NCBI GenBank assembly: GCA_964631175.1
Contig: CAZVWH010000015.1
Span: 1 to 39,034, forward strand
Source: CAZVWH01 sp964631175
Lineage (GTDB): Bacteria > Planctomycetota > Phycisphaerae > Sedimentisphaerales > Anaerobacaceae
Direction: 5' to 3'
DNA length: 39,034 bases
A program made the position numbers and the translations under genes. Shown one piece after another: positions 8,387 to 17,600 of this stretch. The notes beneath the pieces are model-generated. The model was not told the origin of the DNA, did not search any database, and saw nothing but the letters and a program-made list of their open reading frames with translations. How positions within the stretch are numbered: position 1 is the stretch's first letter; each line of letters begins with the position of its first letter.

Positions 8387-10353
8387 TTGTTTTTTTCACG
8401 TATATAATTCAAAAGTCCGGCAGAAAGCAAAATTTCCCTGTCTCTGCCGGAAAGATTTAACCTGCCGACAAATTCAAATGAGCCCGTCTTATCTGTAATT
8501 TTTATTTCATCGCTGCTTTTTATGGCTCCGAGCAAATCGTTGATTAATAAATCGTTATCCGGCTTGATTTTGTCATAATCATTTTTGTCGGCAAACTCTA
8601 TTGGCACGATGCAAAAGTTAATTAAATTGGCTTTATGAATTCGCTCAATACTCTTAGCTAAAACTGCCCGAACGCCCAGATACATCGGACAAAGTGCCGC
8701 GTGCTCTCTCGATGAGCCTTGTCCGTAGCTTTCACCTGCTACGATAACACCGGCTATGCCTTTTTGCTTTAGCTCAAGGCTGCGCTCGGCGAACGTGGGT
8801 TTACCCTGCTCATTAAAACAGTTGAAAACCACCTTGGCATATTCCGGCACATTAGAGCGCAGTTTTAAAAAAGGACCAGCCGGCATAATATGGTCGGTCG
8901 TCACCTTATCGCCGCACTTGATCAGCACCCTTGCACGCAGCTTCTTCGGCAGCGACGGAGGAACCTCCGGAACAACAATAGTCGGTGCTCTTAGGACCTT
9001 TGCCTTCGCAGCCTGTTTGTCACTCAAAGGCGGCTCTATCATACTGTCGTCTATGATAAACTCATCCGGCAGGCTTATTTTCGGATATTCGATTCCAAAC
9101 AGCTTTGGCAAGTCACGTGGATCGGTAATTCGGCCGGTCAGAACCGAAGCTACCGCCGTCTCCGGACTTACTAAATAGACCTGATCGCCTTTTGTGCCAC
9201 TTCTGCCGGAAAAGTTCCTGTTGAATGTGCGCAGACTTATTATATTCTCAGCCGGTGAAAAGCCCATGCCGATGCACGGCCCACAGCCGGTTTCGAGAAT
9301 ACGGGCACCGGCTGAAATCACATCCGCCAGTGCCCCGTTTTTCGCCAGCATATTCAGTACTTCTCTACTGCCCGGTGCAATTGCAAATTCGACCATATTA
9401 TTTATACGCCTGCTCTTGAGCACTTCCGCTACCATCATTAAATCAGCAAAGCTTGAATTCGTGCAGCTTCCTATCGCAACCTGCCCTGTTTTAGCGCCTG
9501 CGATTTCCTTTACCGTCTTGACTTTGTCCGGCGAAGACGGACAGGCAGCCATCGGCTCAAGCTCTGATAGGTCAATTTCGATGACACGGTCATACTTTAT
9601 ATCAGCATCAGCCGCTAAGGGCTGATAATCTTTTTCCCGCTTCTGAGCAGCGAGGAACCTTCTGGTCTGTTCATCACTGGGAAATATGCTTGTTGTTACG
9701 CCTAATTCCGCTCCCATATTGGTTATGGTGGCACGCTGTGGAACAGACAGTGTTGAAGCGCCTCCTCCGAAGTATTCAACCATCCAGCCCACATTTCCTT
9801 TTGTAGTCAAGATGCTGAGCAGTTTTAGAATCACATCCTTTGCCGCCACCCAATCGTTAAGTTTTCCGGTAAGTTTAACTCCTAAGACTTTCGGACAGGC
9901 CAGATAGAATGGCCCACCGGCCATTGCTGCTGCCACATCCAGGCCACCGGCACCGATACCGAGCATACCAATACCGCCGGCGGTTGGAGTATGCGAGTCG
10001 CTGCCCAATAGAGTCATGCCAGGCTTTCCGAACCGCTCCAGATGAACCTGGTGACAGATACCGTTTCCTGCACGTGAATGATAAACCCCATACTTTGCAG
10101 CAGCACTTTGCAGATATAAATGGTCGTTATGATTCTCCGGGCCAAAACCGGCCATATTATGGTCAATATAGCTCACAGAAAGGTCGGTTTTAACTCTGCC
10201 TGCTCCCATAGATTCGTAAAGCAAAAAAGCTGTTGTGCCCGTTGCATCCTGGGTCAGCGTTTGGTCGATCCTGATGCCAATCTGCTCGCCGGCAGCGAGC
10301 TTGCCGTCAACTAAATGCTCTGTAAGTATCTTATAGGTAAGTGACCATCCCAA
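8383..10353 (-). CDS. acn: aconitate hydratase
   Basis: Aconitase interconverts citrate and isocitrate in the TCA cycle with a 4Fe-4S cluster. Cluster ligands are visible in GSCTNSSFAD and ETGCGPCIGMG; LGSDSHTPTAGGIGML and the C-terminal swivel motif YGQGSSREHAALCP are also present. I chose the TTG at 10353-10351. It follows AGGAG by 7 nt and gives 656 residues, starting LGWSLTYKILTEH, which matches the compact Aquifex-type aconitases of about 650 residues. Upstream in-frame codons to 10455 look non-coding. The gene heads a packed minus-strand run with the LOG gene. A homoaconitase-type function cannot be excluded from sequence alone. Confidence 0.93.
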   Translation of the reverse strand: MGWSLTYKILTEHLVDGKLAAGEQIGIRIDQTLTQDATGTTAFLLYESMGAGRVKTDLSVSYIDHNMAGFGPENHNDHLYLQSAAAKYGVYHSRAGNGICHQVHLERFGKPGMTLLGSDSHTPTAGGIGMLGIGAGGLDVAAAMAGGPFYLACPKVLGVKLTGKLNDWVAAKDVILKLLSILTTKGNVGWMVEYFGGGASTLSVPQRATITNMGAELGVTTSIFPSDEQTRRFLAAQKREKDYQPLAADADIKYDRVIEIDLSELEPMAACPSSPDKVKTVKEIAGAKTGQVAIGSCTNSSFADLMMVAEVLKSRRINNMVEFAIAPGSREVLNMLAKNGALADVISAGARILETGCGPCIGMGFSPAENIISLRTFNRNFSGRSGTKGDQVYLVSPETAVASVLTGRITDPRDLPKLFGIEYPKISLPDEFIIDDSMIEPPLSDKQAAKAKVLRAPTIVVPEVPPSLPKKLRARVLIKCGDKVTTDHIMPAGPFLKLRSNVPEYAKVVFNCFNEQGKPTFAERSLELKQKGIAGVIVAGESYGQGSSREHAALCPMYLGVRAVLAKSIERIHKANLINFCIVPIEFADKNDYDKIKPDNDLLINDLLGAIKSSDEIKITDKTGSFEFVGRLNLSGRDREILLSAGLLNYIREKNK

Positions 10354-10708
10354 TTTTTTTCTCCTTGTAAATCGATGCCTTAATGTATCACAAACATCCC
10401 ATAAAGACAAATCCGATTTCTGTATATATACGAGTGCAAATACAATACAAAACAAGCGGTAAAAACCCCCGGTAAAACCGAAAGCTAAATATGTCGTTTA
10501 TTTAGCCCAGCGTTTTACGAAGGGTTATTTTATACGTTTCACACGGGATTGTTTTTAGAATGGTATAAGAGTGATAAATGATTTGAGCAACCTTTCCCTT
10601 AGGGACGGCGAAGTGATTTATTTGCGACAAGTTATGGCTACGTAGCCCCTCGGGCTCTTGGACCGATGAAATACATAGATAAAAAACTGCGAGAGCGGAA
10701 AAAGCAAT
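10354..10708. other. intergenic region upstream of acn
   Basis: This 355-bp gap holds the acn ribosome-binding site (AGGAG, 10361-10365) and no convincing gene. Several short inverted repeats occur, such as GAGCCCGAGGGGCTACGTAG on the minus strand near 10642. I recognise no riboswitch, tRNA or clear promoter. Confidence 0.5.
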
Positions 10709-11335
10709 TTATGATGCCTCAACTACCAACAGGCAAAGTTCTCTTAATTCTTTAAGCTTACTATCGATATCTTCCTCGGATAAATCATCAACTGCTTCAA
10801 AATAATAATTCTCAAACACTCCCGTGACGTTTGCTAACCATGTGGGATCTTCTGGTGAATAATCAAGATACATATAATCGTCATCGTAAACTGCATCCCA
10901 AAGTATGCCCTCTGCAAGAATCTCCACCTCATCAATCCATTTCTCTATATCATCGCACGTAGATGCAAGTGTGCATTGCCCTGCTGTTGTCTTTCTGGCA
11001 TCGATCACCTTTGCTCTCCAGTTAGAACCAAGCGCAGGCTCATCAATTTCAACAGCTATTAAGTTGATCAAATGCTCGAATACCGATGCAATAGCACCCT
11101 CAGCTACCTCTGTTAGTTTAACGCACAGAACGTCCGTTCTCAATAAGCCGTTCCCGATGGTGGATAAAACAGAAATCTTTTGCCCGATAGTAAGCTCGTC
11201 AAAAATTTGAACACCTATGTAACAGTTATTAAATGGTCTAAGTTTTATTTCTTCCACTAAATTTAACAAGGCCTCAGCAAATAGTGTGGCTTCAGCACCT
11301 TCAAGCGCTCGCTCACCGTACGCTGTCCACCACAC
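10709..11335 (-). CDS. acidic cytosolic protein of unknown function
   Basis: The 208-residue product starts at a GTG 6 nt after AAGGAG, a good ribosome-binding site. It is acidic and apparently cytosolic, with no signal peptide, membrane segment or recognised motif. The C-terminal third is rich in Asp, Glu and Tyr (residues about 145-195). I do not recognise a family. It lies 39 bp downstream of a frameshifted small gene on the same strand, and the two probably formed one unit. Acidic orphan proteins of this kind are sometimes immunity proteins, but nothing here proves that. Confidence 0.65.
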   Translation of the reverse strand: MWWTAYGERALEGAEATLFAEALLNLVEEIKLRPFNNCYIGVQIFDELTIGQKISVLSTIGNGLLRTDVLCVKLTEVAEGAIASVFEHLINLIAVEIDEPALGSNWRAKVIDARKTTAGQCTLASTCDDIEKWIDEVEILAEGILWDAVYDDDYMYLDYSPEDPTWLANVTGVFENYYFEAVDDLSEEDIDSKLKELRELCLLVVEAS

Positions 11336-11374
11336 TGTAATCTCCTTATATCTTAAAAATTGAACATTCCGTTT

Positions 11375-11696
11375 TTAACCATAACTGATCCTTTCGGGCT
11401 TGTCAGCTATTAAAACTATCCCTGAAAGCGTGCTTTCTTTAGGTGCAATCATCAACTCGTGAGCACTAGTCGCCCATTTTCCCCGAATACCTAATCTTTT
11501 TTCATCCATTAACAAAGGTAGCACTGCCAATGCTATCAACGTATCGTGAAGACGGGGTCACAAGAACTGTGTCTTCTGCCTTTTCAGCAACCCTCCAGAT
11601 TTCTATTATGACATTTTTTCTCTTATATAAAAATTGTGGGGATTGCGTAATTTCTGCTTGATGAATTATATTCAATATAGATTCCTCGTTATTCAT
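11375..11696 (-). pseudogene. small gene split by a frameshift at a C4 run
   Basis: Two reading frames on the minus strand join into one sensible protein. Frame 1 starts with MNNEESILNIIHQAE at 11696 and runs coherently to EDTVLVT. Frame 2 continues with PRLHDTLIALAVLPLLMDEK and ends SYG at 11375. The switch falls at a run of four Cs (plus-strand GGGG at 11554-11557); one more C would restore a product of about 107 residues. This could be a real mutation, slippage-based phase variation or an assembly error. The family is not recognised. It precedes the 208-residue acidic gene. Confidence 0.55.
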
Positions 11697-11837
11697 CAAT
11701 AAGAACTCTACATGTTCGGGAAAAGCTCATAAAAAACTGAAACAAAGAAAACCGCTGGCGTGAAAAATTAACAAGTTTGTTGTTAATTCACAAATTTCAG
11801 TATGGTTTTTTTATATTTCGAGGACGCTCGGCAAAAC

Positions 11838-11870
11838 AAAAAGGGCCGCGGTGGAAAGTCATCGCAGCCC
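11838..11870 (-). terminator. rho-independent terminator of the PEP-CTERM gene
   Basis: On the minus strand GGGCTGCGATG pairs with CACCGCGGCCC (plus 11843-11870, with minor mismatches), followed directly by five Ts. It lies about 33 bp after the stop codon of the PEP-CTERM gene. Confidence 0.7.
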
Positions 11871-11902
11871 CTGAATTCGTCTGACTTTATTATTTATTTA
11901 AG

Positions 11903-12643
11903 TTAAGCTTTCCGTTTGCGCAGAAAAATCAGTCCGCCAAGCCCCAGCAGGCACACAGTAGCCGGCTCTGGAACCTGAGCTATATAGTCCTGCTTTCCGG
12001 CGTTGACAAAGGCCATAAGTTCCGCCTTCGGTCCGGTACCGTCTAATGCATGTAACCAGTTATTAGCGACGGTTGAGTCAATATACTGGGCCTTGAAACC
12101 ATGTGAACCATAGGAGCCGTCATCTGTGACATCCCAGCCCAGCGGAGATGTCGGCAAGTCCTCATATATGATTTCCCATATAGCTGCGGCAAAGGCCTCA
12201 GCCTTGCTTTTTTCCTCGCTTGAATATGGTCCGCCGTCGGCCCAAGCTGAGTCATAGAATCTGCCCCACAGCTCAGAAATATAATCGGATTTATCGGTTC
12301 CTACCAGGCCACCCATAAAGCTGTTGTTGACCTCATCCAGCGCAACCACATCATATGTCAGCGTACTGCTGCTGGCCCATTGATGTAACTCGATGCAGAA
12401 GGCGCCGATCTGGCCATTCGGCCAAATATTTCCCTGGCCTGTACCGTCGGTTTTATCGAGCATATAAACACCGCCATGAACACTTTCGCCGCTGTGTCCA
12501 CCGCCCCAAACTTTAACATAACCATTCGCTCCATAACCGTCATGTGCTATATCCACAGTACCAACAGGACCAGCTTTTGTTATGCATGGTAAGGCCAGAA
12601 ACACTACGGCACAAAGAATCGTTGCTGTTTTAGGCATCTTCAT
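11903..12643 (-). CDS. PEP-CTERM sorting domain protein
   Basis: The 246-residue protein has an N-terminal signal peptide (MKMPKTATILCAVVFLALP, cleaved near TKA-G) and a C-terminal PEP-CTERM sorting signal: VPEPATVCLLGLGGLIFLR followed by KRKA. In this system an exosortase recognises the tail, and the protein is sent to the outer surface or matrix. The middle part is rich in Gly, Asp, Trp and Tyr and has no catalytic motif I recognise. I chose the ATG at 12643 because AGGGGGG lies 5 nt upstream and the signal peptide starts there; the frame stays open to 12691. No exosortase gene is in the window. A terminator follows, so the gene is probably monocistronic. Confidence 0.88.
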   Translation of the reverse strand: MKMPKTATILCAVVFLALPCITKAGPVGTVDIAHDGYGANGYVKVWGGGHSGESVHGGVYMLDKTDGTGQGNIWPNGQIGAFCIELHQWASSSTLTYDVVALDEVNNSFMGGLVGTDKSDYISELWGRFYDSAWADGGPYSSEEKSKAEAFAAAIWEIIYEDLPTSPLGWDVTDDGSYGSHGFKAQYIDSTVANNWLHALDGTGPKAELMAFVNAGKQDYIAQVPEPATVCLLGLGGLIFLRKRKA

Positions 12644-13081
12644 TTTGCACCCCCCTAAAATGTACAATTTGTGTAGATTTAAATCCGGCAACTAAACTTA
12701 AACACGTCGATAGTAACCGAATTCCTCCGTGTACTTAATTGGTGGAGATTGAAATACCCCCCATTCCGATTACAACCACCCCCGGTAGCGATTATGGCAT
12801 TAGTATATTGTTTTAGCCCACGAAAGTCAAGATAATTTGGACAGTGACATCAAGTATAAACAAAATTTTTTCGCCATTTCCCTTAAGGAGCGGAAAATAG
12901 AATAATTATAGGGTCTAACTTAGTTTTGGATTGATAATTTGTTCTCCTTTTCATTAAAGTTTTTACGGCGGTTAGCAACAAGCTCGCCGGAAGTGTAGAA
13001 ATTTGCACAATTATCCCGCAACCTTTAGAACACTTATATTTTGTTGTTGCCCTTTTAGCTGCTGGCGGCTTTAATAATATT
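12644..13081. other. divergent intergenic region between the PEP-CTERM gene and SRP RNA
   Basis: This 438-bp AT-rich gap should hold the promoters of the PEP-CTERM gene (leftward) and the SRP RNA (rightward). AT-rich TTTAATAATAT sits just before the SRP RNA 5' end and may be its -10 region, but I see no well-spaced -35. A G-rich stretch near 12770-12790 on the minus strand is the only other feature. Confidence 0.4.
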
Positions 13082-13349
13082 GGCCGTGCTAAGCGGGGTG
13101 CTAGCGGTACCCTGTACTCGCAATCCGCTACAGCGAGGCTGAATTCTTTTCCGAGGGTTGATTGAGATGGGACACTGTTGTCATAAGTGATGTTGACAGC
13201 CGGGTTCCATGCAAACGAACGGCGTGAACCTGGTCAGGCCGGGAACGGAGCAGCCATAAACGTTAGCTCGTTGTGCTGTGGAGCAACCCAGCTCGAGTTG
13301 GCTGTGGCAGCAAACCCATCAAAACCAACTCGAAGAAAAGTGCACGGCC
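13082..13349 (+). ncRNA. ffs: signal recognition particle RNA, large bacterial type
   Basis: The sequence closely follows the Bacillus-type SRP RNA. The 5' end GGCCGTGCTAAGCGGGG is followed by GGTACCCTGTACTCGCAATC, then the conserved domain GTCAGGCCGGGAACGGAGCAGC with its Ffh-binding internal loop and tetraloop. The 3' end GCACGGCC pairs with the 5' GGCCGTGC. The length is 268 nt, near the 271 nt of B. subtilis scRNA, so it includes an Alu-like domain. SRP RNA binds Ffh and targets membrane and secreted proteins co-translationally. An ORF that crosses it on the same strand (13187-13441) is an artefact. Confidence 0.93.
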
Positions 13350-13372
13350 ATTTTAACAAAATATTCGGCAAA
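13317..13372 (+). repeat. direct repeat copy 1 (SRP RNA 3' end)
   Basis: This 56-bp segment covers the last 33 nt of the SRP RNA and 23 nt beyond it. It recurs at 14354-14409 with an identical 45-bp core (13328-13372 and 14365-14409) and two differences before it. Together the copies bracket the FKBP gene. The 3' ends of small RNA genes are common integration sites, so this may be an att-like duplication. Confidence 0.85.
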
Positions 13373-13424
13373 ATGGTTAGACGGCACACTGTTGTCTATT
13401 TCAAGTTAAAAAAAGGAGAAGATT

Positions 13425-14207
13425 GTGAAAATAAGAATTAGTATTGCGATGTTGGTATTGGGCTTTTTTGTTGTGATGCCGGTTAATGCAGCAGAGAAAG
13501 GCACCACAAAAGATGTTAACGAACCTGAAATCGCCGTCCAGGCTGCTGACGAGAAAGCCGAAGTATTTAAGACGGAAATGGACAAGGTCAGCTACATAAT
13601 AGGGACGCAAATAGGCGAGAATCTGAAGAAAGCCGAGATTGATGTTAATCTTGAATTGCTTATACAGGGACTCAAAGACACTCTCAAAGGCAAGGAGCCG
13701 GCGCTTAGTCAGGCCTATATGCAGAAGGTTTACTCTGATTGGCAACAGCGTATGAGGGCCAAACAGGTCGCCAGGCAGAAAAAGGAGGCTGCTGAAAACC
13801 TGGCCGCAGGCACTGCGTTTCTTGAAGCGAACAAGGCAAAGCAAGGCGTAAAGGTTCTGCCGAGCGGTCTGCAGTACAAGGTGATAACCGAAGGGACGGG
13901 CAATACTCCCACGGCGGACGATAAAGTGAAGACTCACTACCGCGGCACTTTGATTGATGGCACTGAGTTTGACAGTTCTTATAAGCGGAATGAGCCTGCC
14001 GAGTTCCGCGTTAAGGGTGTAATAAAAGGTTGGACGGAAGCTTTGCAGCTTATGAAAGAAGGCGGCAAGTGGGAGCTTTATATACCCGCTAATCTCGCTT
14101 ATGGCCAGCGCGGAAGGCCCGGCATACCGCCCAATTCCACTCTTGTTTTCGAGATTGAGCTGATTGAAATCGTCAAGCCGGCTGAAGCGACTAAAGAGGT
14201 TAAGTAG
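13425..14207 (+). CDS. exported FKBP-type peptidyl-prolyl cis-trans isomerase
   Basis: The 260-residue protein catalyses proline isomerisation during folding outside the cytoplasm. It has a signal peptide (MKIRISIAMLVLGFFVVMP, cleaved near NA-AE), a Mip/FkpA-like N-terminal dimerisation domain (residues about 45-130, with KVSYIIGTQIGENLKKAEID), and an FKBP domain (about 150-255) with THYRGTLIDGTEFDSS, VIKGWTEALQLM, LAYGQRGRPGIPPNSTLVFE and IELIEI. The start is the GTG 7 nt after AAAGGAG. The gene lies between two copies of the SRP RNA 3' end, suggesting it may have arrived or been duplicated as a 1,037-bp unit. No terminator is clear. Confidence 0.93.
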   Translation: MKIRISIAMLVLGFFVVMPVNAAEKGTTKDVNEPEIAVQAADEKAEVFKTEMDKVSYIIGTQIGENLKKAEIDVNLELLIQGLKDTLKGKEPALSQAYMQKVYSDWQQRMRAKQVARQKKEAAENLAAGTAFLEANKAKQGVKVLPSGLQYKVITEGTGNTPTADDKVKTHYRGTLIDGTEFDSSYKRNEPAEFRVKGVIKGWTEALQLMKEGGKWELYIPANLAYGQRGRPGIPPNSTLVFEIELIEIVKPAEATKEVK

Positions 14208-14661
14208 AAAATATAGAAATGTAGGGTGCTTAAGCCCACCGAATCAAAACTTTATTTATAGTTTATGTAAAGCTTCAGTATCTTTGTCGAGATACGCTTC
14301 ACGCTTCACTTGTGCCTAAGGTACGAGATACGAACTCATTATCAATCACAACTCATCAAAATCGACTCGAAGAAAAGTGCACGGCCATTTTAACAAAATA
14401 TTCGGCAAAGAGGGTTGTTAGCTGGCACATCCGTTGTGCCGGTCGTTTGAAAAACAGCAATTAGCCGGCACCCCTGCGGTGCCGGTTTGACGGGCCGGGC
14501 AAAGTTCTTGCGGAAAAAATACCAACTTACCAGAATGAAATAATAAACGCATTTCGTTGAATTTCAGCCGATTCATAGAGATGGTGTATGAGAAGATTTT
14601 ATGTCCAGCTTAGGAATTGCTTTTCTTGGAGAAGATCATATTTGAACATTGCAACAATACA
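14208..14661. other. intergenic region with SRP tail copy and hairpins
   Basis: This 454-bp gap contains a decayed GTAGGGTG...GCCCACC repeat (14221-14240), the second copy of the SRP RNA 3' end (14354-14409), and two palindromes: GGCACA/TGTGCC at 14424-14440 and CCGGCAC/GTGCCGG at 14465-14485. No gene is evident. Confidence 0.6.
14354..14409 (+). repeat. direct repeat copy 2 (orphan SRP RNA 3' end)
   Basis: This repeats 13317-13372 but without the rest of an SRP RNA upstream, so it is an orphan copy of the RNA's 3' end. The core ACTCGAAGAAAAGTGCACGG and the 25 nt after it are identical to copy 1. The copies are 1,037 bp apart. Confidence 0.85.
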
Positions 14662-17600
14662 TTAGTGACACTTTCCACTCAGATTGTCATAGTGTTTAAG
14701 AATACGGTCAAAGGTACTTGAGCCATCAAATATTCCCTGTTGCTCCTTACGAACTCCGCTGAAAGTGGATAGAACATACTCGACATCTTCACGCCCAATT
14801 CCATAGAGCAAGAAGAATGCGGCATCAAGCTGTGCCTGCAAATCAAGACGCTCAGCAGGATTCCATTTGTGCACTAATGGCTTAAAGCCTGTGGCTTCAG
14901 CCAATGGTTTCATATCATTACTCGTACAAGTCAACTTCAGAACACGTTCACTAATCCACTTCTCTAAAGTCTTTCGCTTATCCCAGGGACAACGCTCAAA
15001 GTAGAAGTCTGGCGTGAAGATAGGAAGTTGTTCAACAATAAAGAAATTTAAATGTACACCTCCAACTTTGTGACGCGCAACAAAATCCATAGCGAAGCTA
15101 TTAAGATTTGCCAAAATACAGCTTTGGGCTCTTAATGATACATTGTCTCCTGTTAAAATCAGTGGGGAAGAATTAAGCACAGCCACGTGCGGAATAAATG
15201 CCGCTATCATCGTCCGAACATTTGTTGGGCTAGTGACATCCTTGAAGGCAATGTATGCGGGTTGAATTCTATTTTCCAAGCATTTATTCACTTTTTCTTC
15301 ATAAACCCACCACCTGGATTCTGTTGCAAATTCAGGGTTCTGGTGTTCAACAAGGGTTGTAGCAGTCGTTTGACCTTGACGCATCCAGTTAGCGTCCTTG
15401 ACTAATACACTTGCAGCACGATGGTCATACATCTGTATCATCTTTGCTTCGTAGAGAGGCAGAAAAATCTTTTTCCCCTTTTTCCAAATAGAACCCTGCC
15501 GTTTGAATTTGGCAGCCTTTAGTTGTTCGGCCACGCTGAAGATTTCGGCATCGTTGGTTTGGTCGAACATTCTGAGGAATTTGATGTCCCAGGGGTTTCC
15601 ACCTTCTTTGCGTCTCCTGTCTCGTAATACAGGTATGCGTTGATAAATAGCTTTTGTCAACTCAGCATCGTGGTTCGAGCGAAAGACTGGACATGTTTCT
15701 GTGTTTGGATTCAGAAGTTTAAAGTCTTTGCTGTATAGTGAAATATGACGATTTTGGTCTTTTAGTTCTTCCATCCTGTGAGCGAAGAAAACGAAATCAG
15801 CCTCTGTAGTTTTTCTTTCCGATCCACCAAAAAGAAGAACGCAAAATTTGTACGAGCGATGGACATCAGGAAAGAATGGTGCTTTGTTTTCGAAATCATA
15901 TAAACCAATTAAAGATTTGTTGTTTGTCAATTCAGCAAAAAATTCTTTGTTTGTTTTATCCGTAGCGATACCTGTAGGCACCAAGAGACCTACTCTGCCT
16001 GAGAGGGTGACAATATTCCAGGCAAGTTCTGCAAAGACTGCATAAGTGTTTATGTCACCTTTGCCGGTTAGAGGAAAGCGTGTACAATTGCGAACGTAGT
16101 CGAGCGTTATTTCGGCTGAGTCCTTGGCCTGAGCATATCGCTGGTGTAGTTCAGGGTTAGTCTTCTTGAGTTTAGCGATAAGCTTTCGTCTCGTTGCGGC
16201 ATCAACGGCTGTTGCAATGGTGGTCATAATAGAATCGAAGAATTCTCTTTCTTGAAGTTTTATTCGTTCCCAGGGTGGGTTGCCTATGACACAATCGAAT
16301 CCTGGATTGTCGCGCGTGAAGACTTCGGGAAATATTTTTTCCCACTGCATAGCATGTGGGTCAACAGTATGGTCGGTGACAAGGCTGTTGCCGCATATTA
16401 TATTCTTCGATAAATCAGCAAGGGATTTGCCTTTCTGTGCGGAGCGAAGCCACAATGCTAATTGCGTGATTTCAACTGCTTCAGGCGATAGGTCAACGCC
16501 GAAAAGATTATCGTTCAGAATAAAACCGGAGACTTTTTCTCTTAGCTTTTCAGCCTGGGTAGAATTGTGAAATTCAAGGATATCAATTAAGTCTTGATAT
16601 TTTTCTTCGAGTATTTCATAGACTTTGATGAGAAATGCACCGCTGCCACAGGCTGGGTCAACGATTTTTATCTGACGCAGAGCATCAATGGATTCAAGGG
16701 CAAAACGCACAACCTTTCCATCGCTTTTGGTGGTGTCAATATCGTTTCGGTCTATGTTGTATTGTGCTGCAATAGTATCAATTTTTTCATCGGCTATTTT
16801 GGCCACAGTGTTGTTTGTGATGAATTCCGTGAACTCGGGTGGTGTGTAATAGATTCCGCCTTTTTTACGTTCGGCTGATTTTTTCATCTTGGGAGATATT
16901 ACCTCTATAGCTTTTGATTCAAACAAGCCGCCGAGGCGGATTTTTTCTATGTCGTTGATAGACTTTTCAAAGAGGTGTCCAAGCACATCAACGTTGACTT
17001 CATAGCGGAAATCATAATCTCCTATGCTTTTAAAAAAGTTGGTCCAATCATCATCGAGGTCGAGCCCGTCAACTTCATCATCTTTTCGGAACAATCCGCC
17101 ATCATACGGTGAAATGCCTCGCTGCTCGTTTCCTTCATCGATACTGCGAAAAAGGTCGATGAAATTTCGCCACTTGGGATTTGTGACACGATGGAAAGGA
17201 GCAACCTGGCTCCATGCTTTATATAGTGATTTATCCGGCAGCAACTCACGGTCTTCACAGAAAGCTATGAAGACTATTCGGTCTATGAGCTTCTGGGCGA
17301 TTTTGATGGCATTATCCAAAGGCTTATTATGAAGCTCGCTGGTTAAGTGATGGATAAGACGGAGCCTGTTTTGGTGGTAATCTTCATAGAGTTCATCTCC
17401 TACCTCCCGCTGGCGTTTATTGCTGCGTTCCAAAAGCATGTCTGCTCGCGGAACTTGGCCAAGTGTCGTGGGAAGAAGACCTCCTCGCTCAAAAAGATAA
17501 TAGAATTGCAGGAAATTGCCTTTTTTACAAAGGTCTTGAAGCGTAAACAACTCGTAAGCTCTTGGTGTTTGATTTCGATGATAGAGACGAAAGCTCACAA

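Noticed and set aside
10354..10455. N-terminal extension of aconitase
   Set aside because: The TTG at 10353 has a strong AGGAG and begins at the family N-terminus; the extension has no family resemblance.
10540..10660. Possible riboswitch upstream of acn
   Set aside because: Some short inverted repeats are present but no known aptamer consensus fits.
13187..13441. 84-codon plus-strand ORF
   Set aside because: It lies mostly within the SRP RNA gene, whose conserved structure explains the sequence.
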